Source: Nostocales cyanobacterium LEGE 12452 (GTDB taxonomy: Bacteria > Cyanobacteriota > Cyanobacteriia > Cyanobacteriales > Nostocaceae). From it: DNA of 64,000 nucleotides. Of the stretch, positions 45,801 to 53,343 are shown piece after piece. The position numbers were made by a program, and so were the translations under genes. The first letter of the stretch is position 1; every line of letters begins with the position of its first letter. The stretch is taken from positions 1-64,000 of the forward strand of contig JADEXV010000004.1 in assembly GCA_015206945.1 (NCBI GenBank), in the 5' to 3' direction. The notes under the pieces were generated by a model that was not told where the DNA came from, did not search any database, and saw only the letters and a list, made by a program, of their open reading frames with translations.

Positions 45801-45887
45801 TTTAGCTACATTCCTTCAGACTTTCCTGAAGCTGAACTTAGCCAAGCAGAGCTAGATCAAGTTTTTGAAGAATTGCAGTTGAATTAA
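36828..45887 (+). CDS. Bimodular NRPS: C-A(Gly)-nMT-PCP-C-A(Lys-like)-PCP-E
   Basis: A 3019-residue synthetase. The ATG at 36828, one base after the previous stop and preceded by GGGAGA, is preferred to the in-frame ATG at 36705 inside the upstream gene. Domains: C about 8-440 with YPLSPMQQGILFHSL and HHLLLDG, the form expected after an epimerase; A about 470-890; N-methyltransferase inserted at about 905-1330 (VLEIGCGNGLLLF near 992); PCP LGGHS near 1427; C about 1490-1920 (HHIVCDG); A about 1950-2470; PCP LGGDS near 2497; E about 2550-2985 (HHLAVDG, EGHGRE). Specificity residues read DILQCGMIWK (close to Gly codes) and DAESIGTVVK (close to the bacitracin Lys code). Predicted output: N-methyl-Gly then a D-configured Lys-like residue. 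Confidence 0.92.
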   Translation: MSVKNKNIEDFYPLSPMQQGILFHSLAAPKSGVYFEQFSLTLQGKLNISEFHRAWEYVVERHSILRTCFVWEGLKEPVQIVHRQVTLPWQEYDWQDLSSEEQQQKLELLWQSDRSKGFELTQPPLMRLTLVKLSDISYNFTWSHHHLLLDGWSVYLIFKEVFACYKAFCNAQDVYLESIRPYRDYIVWLQQQNLSEAEAFWQQTLKGFTTPTQLSVNKAAIKLPAQTDGSNEREVKLSLVTTAGLQSVAKQHQLTLNTLLQGAWALLLSRYSGQEDVVFGAVTSGRPPTLAKVESMVGLLINTLPIRVQVSPEEFLLPWLQKIKEQLVEAREYEYTPLVKIQGWSEVPKDLSLFESIVVFENYPIDASLRQSDLNFEIKDFHSFEKTNYPITLTVIPGEELLLKITCDDSDRFDTDTITRMLGHLQTLLEDMVTNTEQRLCELSLLTETERHQLLVEWNNTEVEYPQQQCIHELFEAQVEKTPDAVAVVFEGQQLTYGELNAKANQLAHHLRSLGVKPEVLVGICVERSLSMVIGLLAILKAGGAYIPLDPAYPQERLAFILEDAQVSVLLTQTSLVEVMPQHKAQVVCLDAHWHNIAQQSKENLLSELTTDNLAYIIYTSGSTGKPKGVQITHGALSNFLYSMRQTPGLTHEDTLLAVTTYSFDIAALELFLPIIVGGCLVIASREVASDGTQLSAKLTDSKATVMQATPATWQLLLAAGWSGNEQLKILCGGEALPGQLANKLLHRCASLWNMYGPTETTIWSAASQVENGSTIVPISGAIANTQLYILDQYSQLVPIGVAGELHIGGEGLARGYFNRPDLTAEKFIPNPFSKKAARLYKTGDLARYLPNGEIEYIGRIDHQVKVRGFRIELGEIEAVISQYPAVLESVVMARKDSSEEKRLVAYLVQNPKHQGSDEEMTKLQTEQISQWQMVFDSEKDIFKPINFAHDPTFNISLWKSSYGGLPISEEEMHEWVDHTVEKILSLKPDRVLEIGCGNGLLLFRIAPSCTQYFGTDFSKAALHYTQKVLEMPEHNLSQVTLLERMADNFEGLLPEGFDTIIINSVVQYFPSIDYLLQVLEDAVNIVEPGGSIFVGDIRSLGLLKAFHTSVQLHNAPSSLSTVELQQRIQQAITQEEELLIDPAFFIALKHHLPQINHVQIQPKRGHYQNELTKFRYDVVLYIGTEVDSAQEGHWLDWQKQKLTLTSVRQLLELTQPDILGLSNVPNARLLREIKAIELLANDSADDTVSDIRQALDSINTELGLNPESLWDLKQELPYNIDISWINSGADGSYDVVFQRYKAELLENSKHVPYFCGENACLKPWNLYANNPLQSKFARQILPWLRRFLESKLPSYMLPTSFVILEALPLTPNGKVDRKALPISELTQISLSNIILPSTPIENLLAGIWAEVLGVEKVSIDNNFFELGGHSLIATRVIYRIRQVFQVELPLHYLFEKPTIAGLAKEIEKAIKVDSGVEVRNIERIVRSQELPLSFAQQRLWFLAQLEPNSPFYNMAAAVRLEGQLNVEALQQSFNEIISRHEALRTNFHTIEGQAIAVISEATSLILPVLDISDLPLNQQEAEVKKQASQEAEKPFDLNGDLLLRVKLLRLGQQEHILLLTMHHIVCDGWSIDVLVRELATLYQAFCDGQPSPLPELPIQYVDFAAWQRQWLQGEVLKTQTSYWLKQLKNAPKVLELPTDYPRPAIQTFRGSTYSFKLSNKLSVALNKFSQQQGSTLFMTLLAAFQTLLWRYTGSEDIVIGSPIANRNRAEIEGLIGFFVNTLVLRTNFAENPSFEELLKRVREVALGAYAHQDLPFELLVDQLQPERDLSHTPLFQVMFVLQNAPMSALELSGLTLSFLESNSDNAKFDLSLHITETLDGLIGSLEYNTDLFEGSSIQRMVAHLQTLLEGIVANPQQRLSELPLLTESERHQLMVEWNNTEVEYPQQLCIHQLFEAQVEQTPDAVAVIFKDQQLTYRELNTKANKLAHYLQTLGVKPEILVGICVERSLEMIIGLLGILKAGGAYVPLDPTYPEERLAFMLEDSSMPVLLTKSQLVEKLPQHSARVLCLDSDWEEIAFHSLENPTSKVKPENLAYIIYTSGSTGFPKGVLIQQRSLVNYTTAAINEYEIEKCDRVFQFASISFDASAEEIYPCLTSGATLVLRTDSMLDSIDIFLQKCRDWNLSVLSLPTAYWHELTARLSEETLVLPPSLRLVIIGGEKALTERWKTWVEYVGQRVRLVNTYGPTEATVVATICDLSATNPALTELAIGRPISNVQTYILDSYQQLVPIGVPGELHIGGDGLARGYLNRPNLTDEKFIFNPFSDKLGVRLYKTGDLARYLPNGDIEYIGRIDNQVKVRGFRIELGEIEAVINQHSAVREAVVVVRNDSGDSQRLVAYLIPQKEQTLTITELRGFLESKLPSYMMPTSFVMLEVLPLTPNGKVDRRALPVPDTLRPELQETFIAPQTTVEKQLVKIWAKVLGLEKIGINDNFFELGGDSILSIQVISKANQAGLHLTPKQIFQHQTIAQLATVVGTTQKIIAPQGVLTGSLELTPIQHWFFEQKQPEPHHWNQAVLLEVKQTIDPVALKQVVQYLQEHHDVLRLRFKQEFSFEAIIVSPDNVIPLTHLDLSALSTNEQAIAMEATAAKLQARLNLSEGPLFQVAIFDLGCNQSSRLLWLIHHLAVDGVSWRVLIEDLQTAYQQISQGKVIQLPPKTTSFKDWSKRLQQYARSEKLYSELDYWLTTLSQPVDPIPRDYPGKNNTEALACTVSVSLGVEETKILLHQVLAAYRAEINDVLLTALLQSFAQWTGENSLLFDLEGHGREELFEDIDLSRTVGWFTSVFPVYLSFENAPEPEKALNLIKEQLRAIPNRGVGYGMLRYLSTEEEIIQQLSSLPKAEVGFNYLGQLDNFLQESHLFRSIKGSIGPIHSPKGNRSYLIEVETMVVNGQLQLDWIYSKDIHHQNTITDLAQSMLSALRLLIARCQSAQEFSYIPSDFPEAELSQAELDQVFEELQLN

Positions 45888-45926
45888 TCCAATTTTTTGG
45901 TAAAACTCATAAAAGCTTACTATGCT

Positions 45927-48900
45927 ATGAATAAAAAAGATGTAGAAGCAATTTATCCACTTTCTCCAGCACAACAAGGTATGCTGTTTGGGACTTTATC
46001 TGCTCCCAATTCAGGTATACATATTGAGCAGACTAGTTGTATTTTGCAGGGAACTTTAAATGTGCAAGCTTTTGAGCAAGCTTGGCAGTCGGTAGTAAAT
46101 CGCCACTCAATATTGAGAACTGCTTTTGTTTGGAAGAACCAAGATGAGCCAAGACAAGTAGTATTCCGGCAAGTAGTAGTGACTATAAACTCACAAGATT
46201 GGCGAAAATTAGAGCAATCAGAACAGCAAAAGCAACTGGAAGACTATTTAAAGGCTGACCGTCAGCAAGGGTTTGACTTCTCCAAACCCCCACTCATGCG
46301 CTTCGCGCTGTTTCGAGTTAACGATGATAGCTATCAATTTGTGTGGAGTCATCACCACATTTCGATGGATGGCTGGTGTTTGTTCATTATTTTGAAAGAA
46401 GTGCTGGCTTATTATCAAGCGAGCATTAAAAATGAAGATATACACTTAAAACCAACTCGTCCTTATAAAGACTATATTAGTTGGCTAAGACAGCAAGATT
46501 TGGTAGCAGCAGAGAAATTTTGGCAGCATACACTACAAGGTTTCACTCAACCCACAGTTTTAGGACAAATAGCACAGGCAGATAAATTATCTGATTCTTC
46601 AGAAGAAGGCTACGGTCAAGAAGAAATCTCATTATCAGCATCAATTACGACTCTCCTAAAGTCTTTAGCCCAAGAACATAAAATTACCTTAAATACATTA
46701 ATACAAGGAGTTTGGGCGTTACTCTTAAGCCGTTATGCTACTAGTGGAGATGTCTTATTTGGCATCACGGTCTCTGGTCGTTCAGCAGATGTGGTTGGGA
46801 TCGATTCGATGATTGGTCTATTTATCAACACCTTACCTCTGCGAATAAAAGTGGCTCCTGAAGTATCTTTCTGGGCTTGGTTACAAAACATCCATGCTCA
46901 TAACGAAGAAATCCGCCAATATGAATATAGTTCTGCGGGACAAGTCCATCAATGGAGCGAAGTACCAGGATCGCTACCTCTATATGAAAGTCTGCTGGTT
47001 TTTCAGAACTATCCTACTGACTATTCCATTTTGCGATCGACTAACTTAGATATTTCTGTAGGTCAAGTTAGTTCCCAAGGAGCGCAAACCCAATATCCTC
47101 TCACCTTGATGGTTACAGTTGATTTAGAATGCAAGTTTTGCTTGGTTTACGATAAAAGCTGTTTAAATAGTGTTAATATTAATCTAATTAATAAGCATTT
47201 ATTGGATTTAATACAAAGCATTGCTAATGATACAAACCTAAATTTGGCAACGCTCTTAAATCAAATCCCTGCTGAAGAAATACCTCATATTAGACCACGT
47301 AAATTAAGAAATGCGATTTCAAGTCCGCGTACTCCAGTTGAAGAAATCCTAGTCAATATTTGGACTGAAGTACTAAAACTGGATCAAGTGGATATTTATG
47401 AGAATTTTTTTGAATTAGGTGGGCACTCCCTGCTAGCTACTCAGGTAATATCCAAAGTAAGCCAGAGCTTTAATTTGCAACTTCCTTTACGTCACCTTTT
47501 TGAGTCGCCAACTATAGTAGAACTAGCCAAAAGCATTGAAGCAGTTAAGCAAGTTACATCTAGTTTTTTATTTCCATCTATAAAACGGGTTTCACGGGAC
47601 ATAGAGTTACCCTTATCTTTTGCTCAAAAAAGATTATGGTTTCTAGATCAATTGGAAAAACAAAGTTCTACTTATAACGAGCCAGCTGCTGTTTACCTGA
47701 ATGGACGCCTGGACATAAATGCTTTAGAACAAAGTTTTACAGAGCTTTTACAGCGTCAAGAAGCATTACGTACTACCTTTAAAAAAGTAAATGGAGAGCC
47801 TGTGCAGGTAATTGCTCCATCTCTCTCAATCTCCCTGCCAATAACAGATTTAAGTGAAATTTTACAAGAAGAACAGTTTGTTAAAATGCAGCATTTAATT
47901 CAGAAAGAAGCTCAACGACCTTTTGACTTAGCTAAGGGTCCATTGCTGCGAGCTAGTTTATTGCGCTTGGGTGAAGAATCTTATGTATTGCTGTTAGTAA
48001 TACACCATATTATTTCTGATGGCTGGTCAATTGGTATATTTATTCGTGAATTTTCCGCCCTTTATAGAGCTTTTGTTAAAGGAGAATCTTCACCCTTACC
48101 AGAATTGCCAATTCAATATGCAGACTTCGCTTACTGGCAAAATCACTGGTTGCAAGGAGAAGTGATGGAGAAACACTTATCTTATTGGAAACAGCAACTT
48201 GCTAACTTACCTGTGCTGGAATTGCCTACCGACTATCCCCGTCCTGAAATCCAAACTTTTCGCGGTAGTAGGCAACATCTAGAATTGCCAAAAGAACTTT
48301 GTGAAGAAATTAAAGCATTAAGTCGTAGGGAAGGAGTCACTCTATTTATGACTCTAGTGGCAGCATTTAAAACTTTGATGCATTACTGCACAAATCAGGA
48401 TGATATTGTTGTAGGTACTGATGTCGCTAACCGTAATTTTACAGAAACGGAGAATATTATTGGTTTTTTTGTTAACCAGCTAGTATTACGTATCTATCTT
48501 GGAGGCAATCCAACCTTTCAAGAATTATTGAAACGTGTTCGTGAGGTGACATTGGCTGCTTACGAACATCAGGATATGCCATTTGACCAGTTAGTATTAG
48601 CTCTAAAACCAGAGCGAGATTTGAGCCGTACACTTCTGTTCCAATCCAAGTTTGTCCTGCAAAATACCCCAACATACTCATTGGGGCTAGAGGGCTTAAA
48701 ATTGAAAATTGAAAATATTGATAATGGTACAGCTAAATTTGATTTACTACTTAATATGTGGGAAAGTGAACAAGGTTTGAGTGGCAGTTTTGAATACAGC
48801 ACAGACTTATTTAATGTTTCCACTATCGCTAAATTAATTACAGATTATGAAATTATTTTGCGTGCCGTTGTTGCTCAACCTAATATTAAATCTACAGCTA

Positions 48901-50000
48901 TAAAAGAAATACTGCTAACAGCAGATAAACAAAGGCAAGATGCGAAGCAGCAGGAATTTCAACAAGTCCGCCGCCAAAAATTTAAAGCATTTAAGTCTCA
49001 GCCAAAACCTACAGTAATTAACTTATCTCAACAAGAATTAATTACAGAATCTTTTCTACAATCTGAAGGTAATCTACCTTTAGTAATTACGCCTAAATTC
49101 AGCGATTTGAATTTACCAATTTGGGCTGAGGATAATCAACAATTCATTATTAATAATTTGTTTAAATATGGAGGAATTTTATTTAGGGGCTTTGCTGTTA
49201 ATCAAAAAGAAGATTTTGAGCAATTCGTTAGTGCTGTATGCCCTCAATTAATGCCTTACATAGAATCTTCCACACCTCGTACTAAGTTAAGTGATAAAGT
49301 TTATACATCTACTGAATTTCCAGCCGATCAAACCATTGCTTTACATAATGAATCATCATATTCCAGTACCTATCCAATGAAAATATGGTTTTGCTGTATT
49401 GAACCTGCAAACCAAGGAGGAGAAACTCCGATTGCTAATGTGAGAAAAGTATTTCAACGTATTCATCCTCAGATTAGAGAACGCTTTCAAGAAAAAGGCT
49501 GGATGTTAGTTCGCAACTATGGTAATGGATTTGGTTTACCTTGGGAAAAAGCTTTTCACACAACAGATAAAGCTGTGATGGAAGATTATTGTCGTAATGC
49601 TTGCATTCAGGTTGAGTGGAAAGATAGTAACCGTTTAAGAACTCGTCAAGTTCGTCCAGCCATAGCACAACATCCAATGACTGGTGAAATGGTTTGGTTT
49701 AATCATGTTGTTTTTTGGCATGTGTCGAGTTTACAAACACAATTTCGAGAAAAATTTCTCAGCGAGTTTACAGAAGAAGATTTACCCTACAACACTTTTT
49801 ATGGTGATGGTTCTTCTATTGAAGACTCAGTTATTGCGGAAATTCGTGAAGCTTATCAACAAGAAATGATTATTTATCCTTGGAAAAAAGGGGATATATT
49901 AATGCTAGATAATATGTTGACTGCTCACGGACGAAATTCTTACTCTGGTTCCAGAAAAATCTTAACTGCGATGGGTGAGCCTTTTCAACATCATTTTTAA
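45927..50000 (+). CDS. A-less NRPS with fused TauD hydroxylase: C-PCP-C-TauD
   Basis: About 1357 residues from ATG 45927; the frame could also open at TTG 45897. Domains: C about 5-430 (YPLSPAQQGMLF, HHHISMDG near 142), the type found after epimerases; PCP about 460-540 (LGGHSLL, Ser near 498); a second C-family domain about 555-990 (HHIISDG near 692); a linker; and an Fe(II)/2-oxoglutarate TauD/SyrP-like hydroxylase about 1045-1357. The last has HNESSYSSTYP near 1139 giving the HxE metal pair, and TAHGRNSYSG near 1333 giving the distal His and 2OG-binding Arg. There is no adenylation domain. The likely reaction is beta-hydroxylation of a carrier-bound Asp, the second C-like domain acting like the interface domains known in beta-hydroxyaspartate siderophore synthetases. 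The amino acid must be loaded in trans, perhaps by the next gene. Confidence 0.9.
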   Translation: MNKKDVEAIYPLSPAQQGMLFGTLSAPNSGIHIEQTSCILQGTLNVQAFEQAWQSVVNRHSILRTAFVWKNQDEPRQVVFRQVVVTINSQDWRKLEQSEQQKQLEDYLKADRQQGFDFSKPPLMRFALFRVNDDSYQFVWSHHHISMDGWCLFIILKEVLAYYQASIKNEDIHLKPTRPYKDYISWLRQQDLVAAEKFWQHTLQGFTQPTVLGQIAQADKLSDSSEEGYGQEEISLSASITTLLKSLAQEHKITLNTLIQGVWALLLSRYATSGDVLFGITVSGRSADVVGIDSMIGLFINTLPLRIKVAPEVSFWAWLQNIHAHNEEIRQYEYSSAGQVHQWSEVPGSLPLYESLLVFQNYPTDYSILRSTNLDISVGQVSSQGAQTQYPLTLMVTVDLECKFCLVYDKSCLNSVNINLINKHLLDLIQSIANDTNLNLATLLNQIPAEEIPHIRPRKLRNAISSPRTPVEEILVNIWTEVLKLDQVDIYENFFELGGHSLLATQVISKVSQSFNLQLPLRHLFESPTIVELAKSIEAVKQVTSSFLFPSIKRVSRDIELPLSFAQKRLWFLDQLEKQSSTYNEPAAVYLNGRLDINALEQSFTELLQRQEALRTTFKKVNGEPVQVIAPSLSISLPITDLSEILQEEQFVKMQHLIQKEAQRPFDLAKGPLLRASLLRLGEESYVLLLVIHHIISDGWSIGIFIREFSALYRAFVKGESSPLPELPIQYADFAYWQNHWLQGEVMEKHLSYWKQQLANLPVLELPTDYPRPEIQTFRGSRQHLELPKELCEEIKALSRREGVTLFMTLVAAFKTLMHYCTNQDDIVVGTDVANRNFTETENIIGFFVNQLVLRIYLGGNPTFQELLKRVREVTLAAYEHQDMPFDQLVLALKPERDLSRTLLFQSKFVLQNTPTYSLGLEGLKLKIENIDNGTAKFDLLLNMWESEQGLSGSFEYSTDLFNVSTIAKLITDYEIILRAVVAQPNIKSTAIKEILLTADKQRQDAKQQEFQQVRRQKFKAFKSQPKPTVINLSQQELITESFLQSEGNLPLVITPKFSDLNLPIWAEDNQQFIINNLFKYGGILFRGFAVNQKEDFEQFVSAVCPQLMPYIESSTPRTKLSDKVYTSTEFPADQTIALHNESSYSSTYPMKIWFCCIEPANQGGETPIANVRKVFQRIHPQIRERFQEKGWMLVRNYGNGFGLPWEKAFHTTDKAVMEDYCRNACIQVEWKDSNRLRTRQVRPAIAQHPMTGEMVWFNHVVFWHVSSLQTQFREKFLSEFTEEDLPYNTFYGDGSSIEDSVIAEIREAYQQEMIIYPWKKGDILMLDNMLTAHGRNSYSGSRKILTAMGEPFQHHF

Positions 50001-50077
50001 ATAATTGTTCAGTTATCAAAGGCGTACACTAGACATCATGACTAATTAGCCACTACAACTTTTTCAATCCAGATATT

Positions 50078-53000
50078 ATGAATAATAAATCAATTTACGG
50101 TTTTCAGCTTTCGCCACAACAAAAACATTCATGGCTATTACAACAAAATAACCATAGCTGTGCCTATCGTTCATTTTGTACGGTGGAAATTACAGGTGAT
50201 TTAAATATCGAAGCATTGAAAATTGCGTTAAAAAATGTTGTCAGGAAACATCAAATTCTTAGTACCAGTTTTCGTTGCTTACCAGGAATGAATATTCCAA
50301 TACAAGTAATTGAAAATGGTGGTAATTTATTAATAGAAGAACATGACTTCAGAACGATAGAATCTGAAGAAAAAAATAATGCTGTTGAATTACTTATTGA
50401 ATCTGCTAAACAGCAAAATTTTGAATTGGAAAAATCATCCTCACTACAGATATCTCTAGCTACTCTTTCAGCATCTAAAAATATATTGCTGTTAAACTTA
50501 CCTGTTCTATACGCAGATGCAATCTCACTTAATAATTTAGTGGCAGAAATAAGCCGTGCCTATACTGGGCATTTACATAATGATGAAGCAGTGCAATACG
50601 TAGTCTTTTCAGATTGGCAAAATGAATTACTAGAATCAGAAGAAGCAGAAATTGGTAGAAAATATTGGCAACAAAAAGATATCACCCATATTTTCGACTT
50701 GAAACTGCCAAATGAAAAGTTACTTTCTGGAGAAACGGAATTTAAACCTCTAATTTTCATTCAGACAATTTCATCTAAATTAACAGCACAAATAACCGCG
50801 TTCGTCAAAAATTTTAATACTACTGAATCAATACTATTCCTAACATGTTGGCAAATACTACTATGGCGTTTGACCAATGTATCCAATATGGTTATTGGCA
50901 CCAGTTGCGATGGGAGATCGGAAGAAGAACTTCAAGAAATGCTAGGACTACTTGCCAAATATGTACCAGTGAATTGCCGTCTCGAAAGTAGCTTAAAGTT
51001 GAACGAAGTTATAGAACAAATTACTTTTACTCAAACTCAAGCAAATGAATGGCAAGATTGTTTTAATTGGGAACTACTTTCAGGATTAAATAAAGTTACC
51101 AATTATGTACCTTTTTTCCCATTCTGTTTCGACTTTATAGACAAAACTTCTAACTCCTGGACTCCAAATGCAATTACATTTTCTCTATCAAAGCAATATG
51201 TTTGTTTCGATAAGTTCAAAGTAAAATTATCATTGATACGTACAGAAAACTCTCTTCATGCTGAATGGTACTACGATACAGAATTATTTTCACCAGAAGA
51301 TATCGAACGTTTAGCAGGACAATTTTTTACTCTCTTAGAAAGTGCAATTAATCATCCATACTCATTCGTAAGTGAATTAGACATACTCAGCAATATTGAA
51401 AGACAAGAACTGTTAATTGAATTTAATAATACACAATCTGTTTTTCCTATAAATAAATGTTTTCATCAACTTTTTGCAGAACAAGTAGATCGCACGCCAG
51501 AAAACATTGCTATTATTTATCAAAATCAGCAGTTTACCTACCAAGAATTAAACAGTCGTGCTAACCAGCTAGCTCATTACTTACAAAAATTAGGCGTTAA
51601 GCCAGATGTAATGGTAGGGCTTTGTGTTGAGCGATCGCCTTTAATGTTGATTGCACTTTTAGGCATCTTAAAAGCAGGTGGTGCTTATGTACCGATTGAC
51701 CCTAGCTATCCCTTAGAAAGAAAAGCTTTTATCTTAAACGATTCTCAAATGCCAGTGCTGCTGACTCAACAGCATATAATAGTAGATTTAGCTACAAATG
51801 GAATTAAAGTAATTTGTATAGATAGTGATTGGGAAACTATAAACCAACAAAAAAATGAAAATCCAATTGCTACAACAAGCGAATTAAATTTAGCATATAT
51901 TATTTACACCTCCGGTTCCACTGGTAAACCTAAAGGAACTCTAATCCCCCATCAAGGATTAGTTAACTACCTAAGTTGGGCTACTCAAAGATATGCAGTA
52001 GAACAAGGAGTAGGAACTTTAGTTCACTCACCTTTGGGTTTTGACTTAACAATCACTAGTCTTTTCTCACCTTTATTAGTTGGTGGCACAGTAGAATTAC
52101 TATCAGAACAACAAGGTATTGAAACCCTTTCTCAAGCTTTAAACAAAAGCTCAAATTTAAGTTTGGTGAAAATTACTCCCGCTCACTTAGATTTGCTGAA
52201 GCAACAGTTATCCAAAGAAGAGATAGCAAATAAAACGAGAGCGTTTATTATTGGTGGCGAAAACTTATTAGCTGAAAACATTACCTTCTGGCAAGATGTA
52301 GCTCCAGATACAATATTAGTAAACGAATATGGCCCCACAGAGACAGTAGTAGGCTGCTGTGTTTATCAGGTTCCAGTCGGGAAACATTCTACAGGTTCCA
52401 TACCCATTGGGAAGCCGATCGCTAATACCCAGCTGTACATTTTAGACCAATATTTGCAACCAGTACCAATGGGAGTACAGGGTGAATTGCATATTGGTGG
52501 ACTTGGATTAGCCAGAGGTTATCTAAATCAACCTGAATTAACAGCCCTGAAGTTTATCCCTAATCCCTTTAGTAAACAAGAAGGCGATCGCCTTTACAAA
52601 ACAGGTGATTTAGTTCGGTTTTTACCAAGTGGAGATATTGAGTATATCGGTCGCATCGATAACCAAGTTAAAATACGTGGTTTCCGTGTTGAACTAGGAG
52701 AAATTGAAGCGGTTATAAATCAACATCCATTAGTATCTGCAAGTGTAGTTATCCTTCGGGAGGATAAATCTGGAAATCAAACTTTAATAGCTTATACAAC
52801 TCTCCAGCCAGACAAAACATTAACAACTCCTGAACTGCGCCGCTTCTTACAGAATAAATTGCTTGACCACATGATACCCACTGCCTTTATGATATTAGAG
52901 GCATTACCATTAACATCTAATGGCAAAGTAGACCGTCAAGCATTACCAATACCCGATGTTCTACGCCCAGAATTAGAAATTGCTTATGTGATACCGCAAA

Positions 53001-53329
53001 CAGAGGTAGAAAAGACAATAGCCTCTGTTTGGCGAAAAGCTTTGAATCTTGAAAAAATAGGTATTCACGATAATTTTTTTGAAATTGGCGGTCATTCATT
53101 ACTTTTAATTACAGTTCACAGCCAATTGCAGGAAATTTTAAAAGTAGAACTATCAACCCTGGATTTATTTAGATATCCTACGATCAATTCTTTAGCCAAC
53201 TATTTAAATTCATCTCCTAATTCCACAGCAGTTTTACAGGGAAATGATACTCAAGCAGAGAAAATTTCATCTGGGAAGGCGCAACAAAGAAAACGTCTCC
53301 AAAAAATTAAATCAGTTGAAAATAATTAA
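50078..53329 (+). CDS. NRPS with degenerate C domain: C*-A(Asn/Asp)-PCP
   Basis: A 1083-residue protein. The first domain (about 5-430) has the C-domain framework (QLSPQQKHSWLL, FCFDFID), but the catalytic HHxxxDG is replaced by LPVLYADAIS near 140-149, so it lacks both histidines. The A domain spans about 460-960 (YTSGSTGKPKG near 609); specificity residues read DLTKIGEVGK, an Asn-type code also near Asp codes. PCP about 970-1045 has IGGHSLL. The Lys/Arg-rich tail (SGKAQQRKRLQKIKS) resembles tails of NRPSs that dock to a PKS, and a PKS gene does follow, 14 bp on. It may supply Asp/Asn to the A-less PCP upstream, or act as its own module. Confidence 0.88.
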   Translation: MNNKSIYGFQLSPQQKHSWLLQQNNHSCAYRSFCTVEITGDLNIEALKIALKNVVRKHQILSTSFRCLPGMNIPIQVIENGGNLLIEEHDFRTIESEEKNNAVELLIESAKQQNFELEKSSSLQISLATLSASKNILLLNLPVLYADAISLNNLVAEISRAYTGHLHNDEAVQYVVFSDWQNELLESEEAEIGRKYWQQKDITHIFDLKLPNEKLLSGETEFKPLIFIQTISSKLTAQITAFVKNFNTTESILFLTCWQILLWRLTNVSNMVIGTSCDGRSEEELQEMLGLLAKYVPVNCRLESSLKLNEVIEQITFTQTQANEWQDCFNWELLSGLNKVTNYVPFFPFCFDFIDKTSNSWTPNAITFSLSKQYVCFDKFKVKLSLIRTENSLHAEWYYDTELFSPEDIERLAGQFFTLLESAINHPYSFVSELDILSNIERQELLIEFNNTQSVFPINKCFHQLFAEQVDRTPENIAIIYQNQQFTYQELNSRANQLAHYLQKLGVKPDVMVGLCVERSPLMLIALLGILKAGGAYVPIDPSYPLERKAFILNDSQMPVLLTQQHIIVDLATNGIKVICIDSDWETINQQKNENPIATTSELNLAYIIYTSGSTGKPKGTLIPHQGLVNYLSWATQRYAVEQGVGTLVHSPLGFDLTITSLFSPLLVGGTVELLSEQQGIETLSQALNKSSNLSLVKITPAHLDLLKQQLSKEEIANKTRAFIIGGENLLAENITFWQDVAPDTILVNEYGPTETVVGCCVYQVPVGKHSTGSIPIGKPIANTQLYILDQYLQPVPMGVQGELHIGGLGLARGYLNQPELTALKFIPNPFSKQEGDRLYKTGDLVRFLPSGDIEYIGRIDNQVKIRGFRVELGEIEAVINQHPLVSASVVILREDKSGNQTLIAYTTLQPDKTLTTPELRRFLQNKLLDHMIPTAFMILEALPLTSNGKVDRQALPIPDVLRPELEIAYVIPQTEVEKTIASVWRKALNLEKIGIHDNFFEIGGHSLLLITVHSQLQEILKVELSTLDLFRYPTINSLANYLNSSPNSTAVLQGNDTQAEKISSGKAQQRKRLQKIKSVENN

Positions 53330-53343
53330 GGAATTAATAAATA

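Noticed and set aside
45897-45926. TTG start for the A-less NRPS
   Set aside because: The ATG at 45927 gives the usual short lead into the YPLSPAQQG motif.
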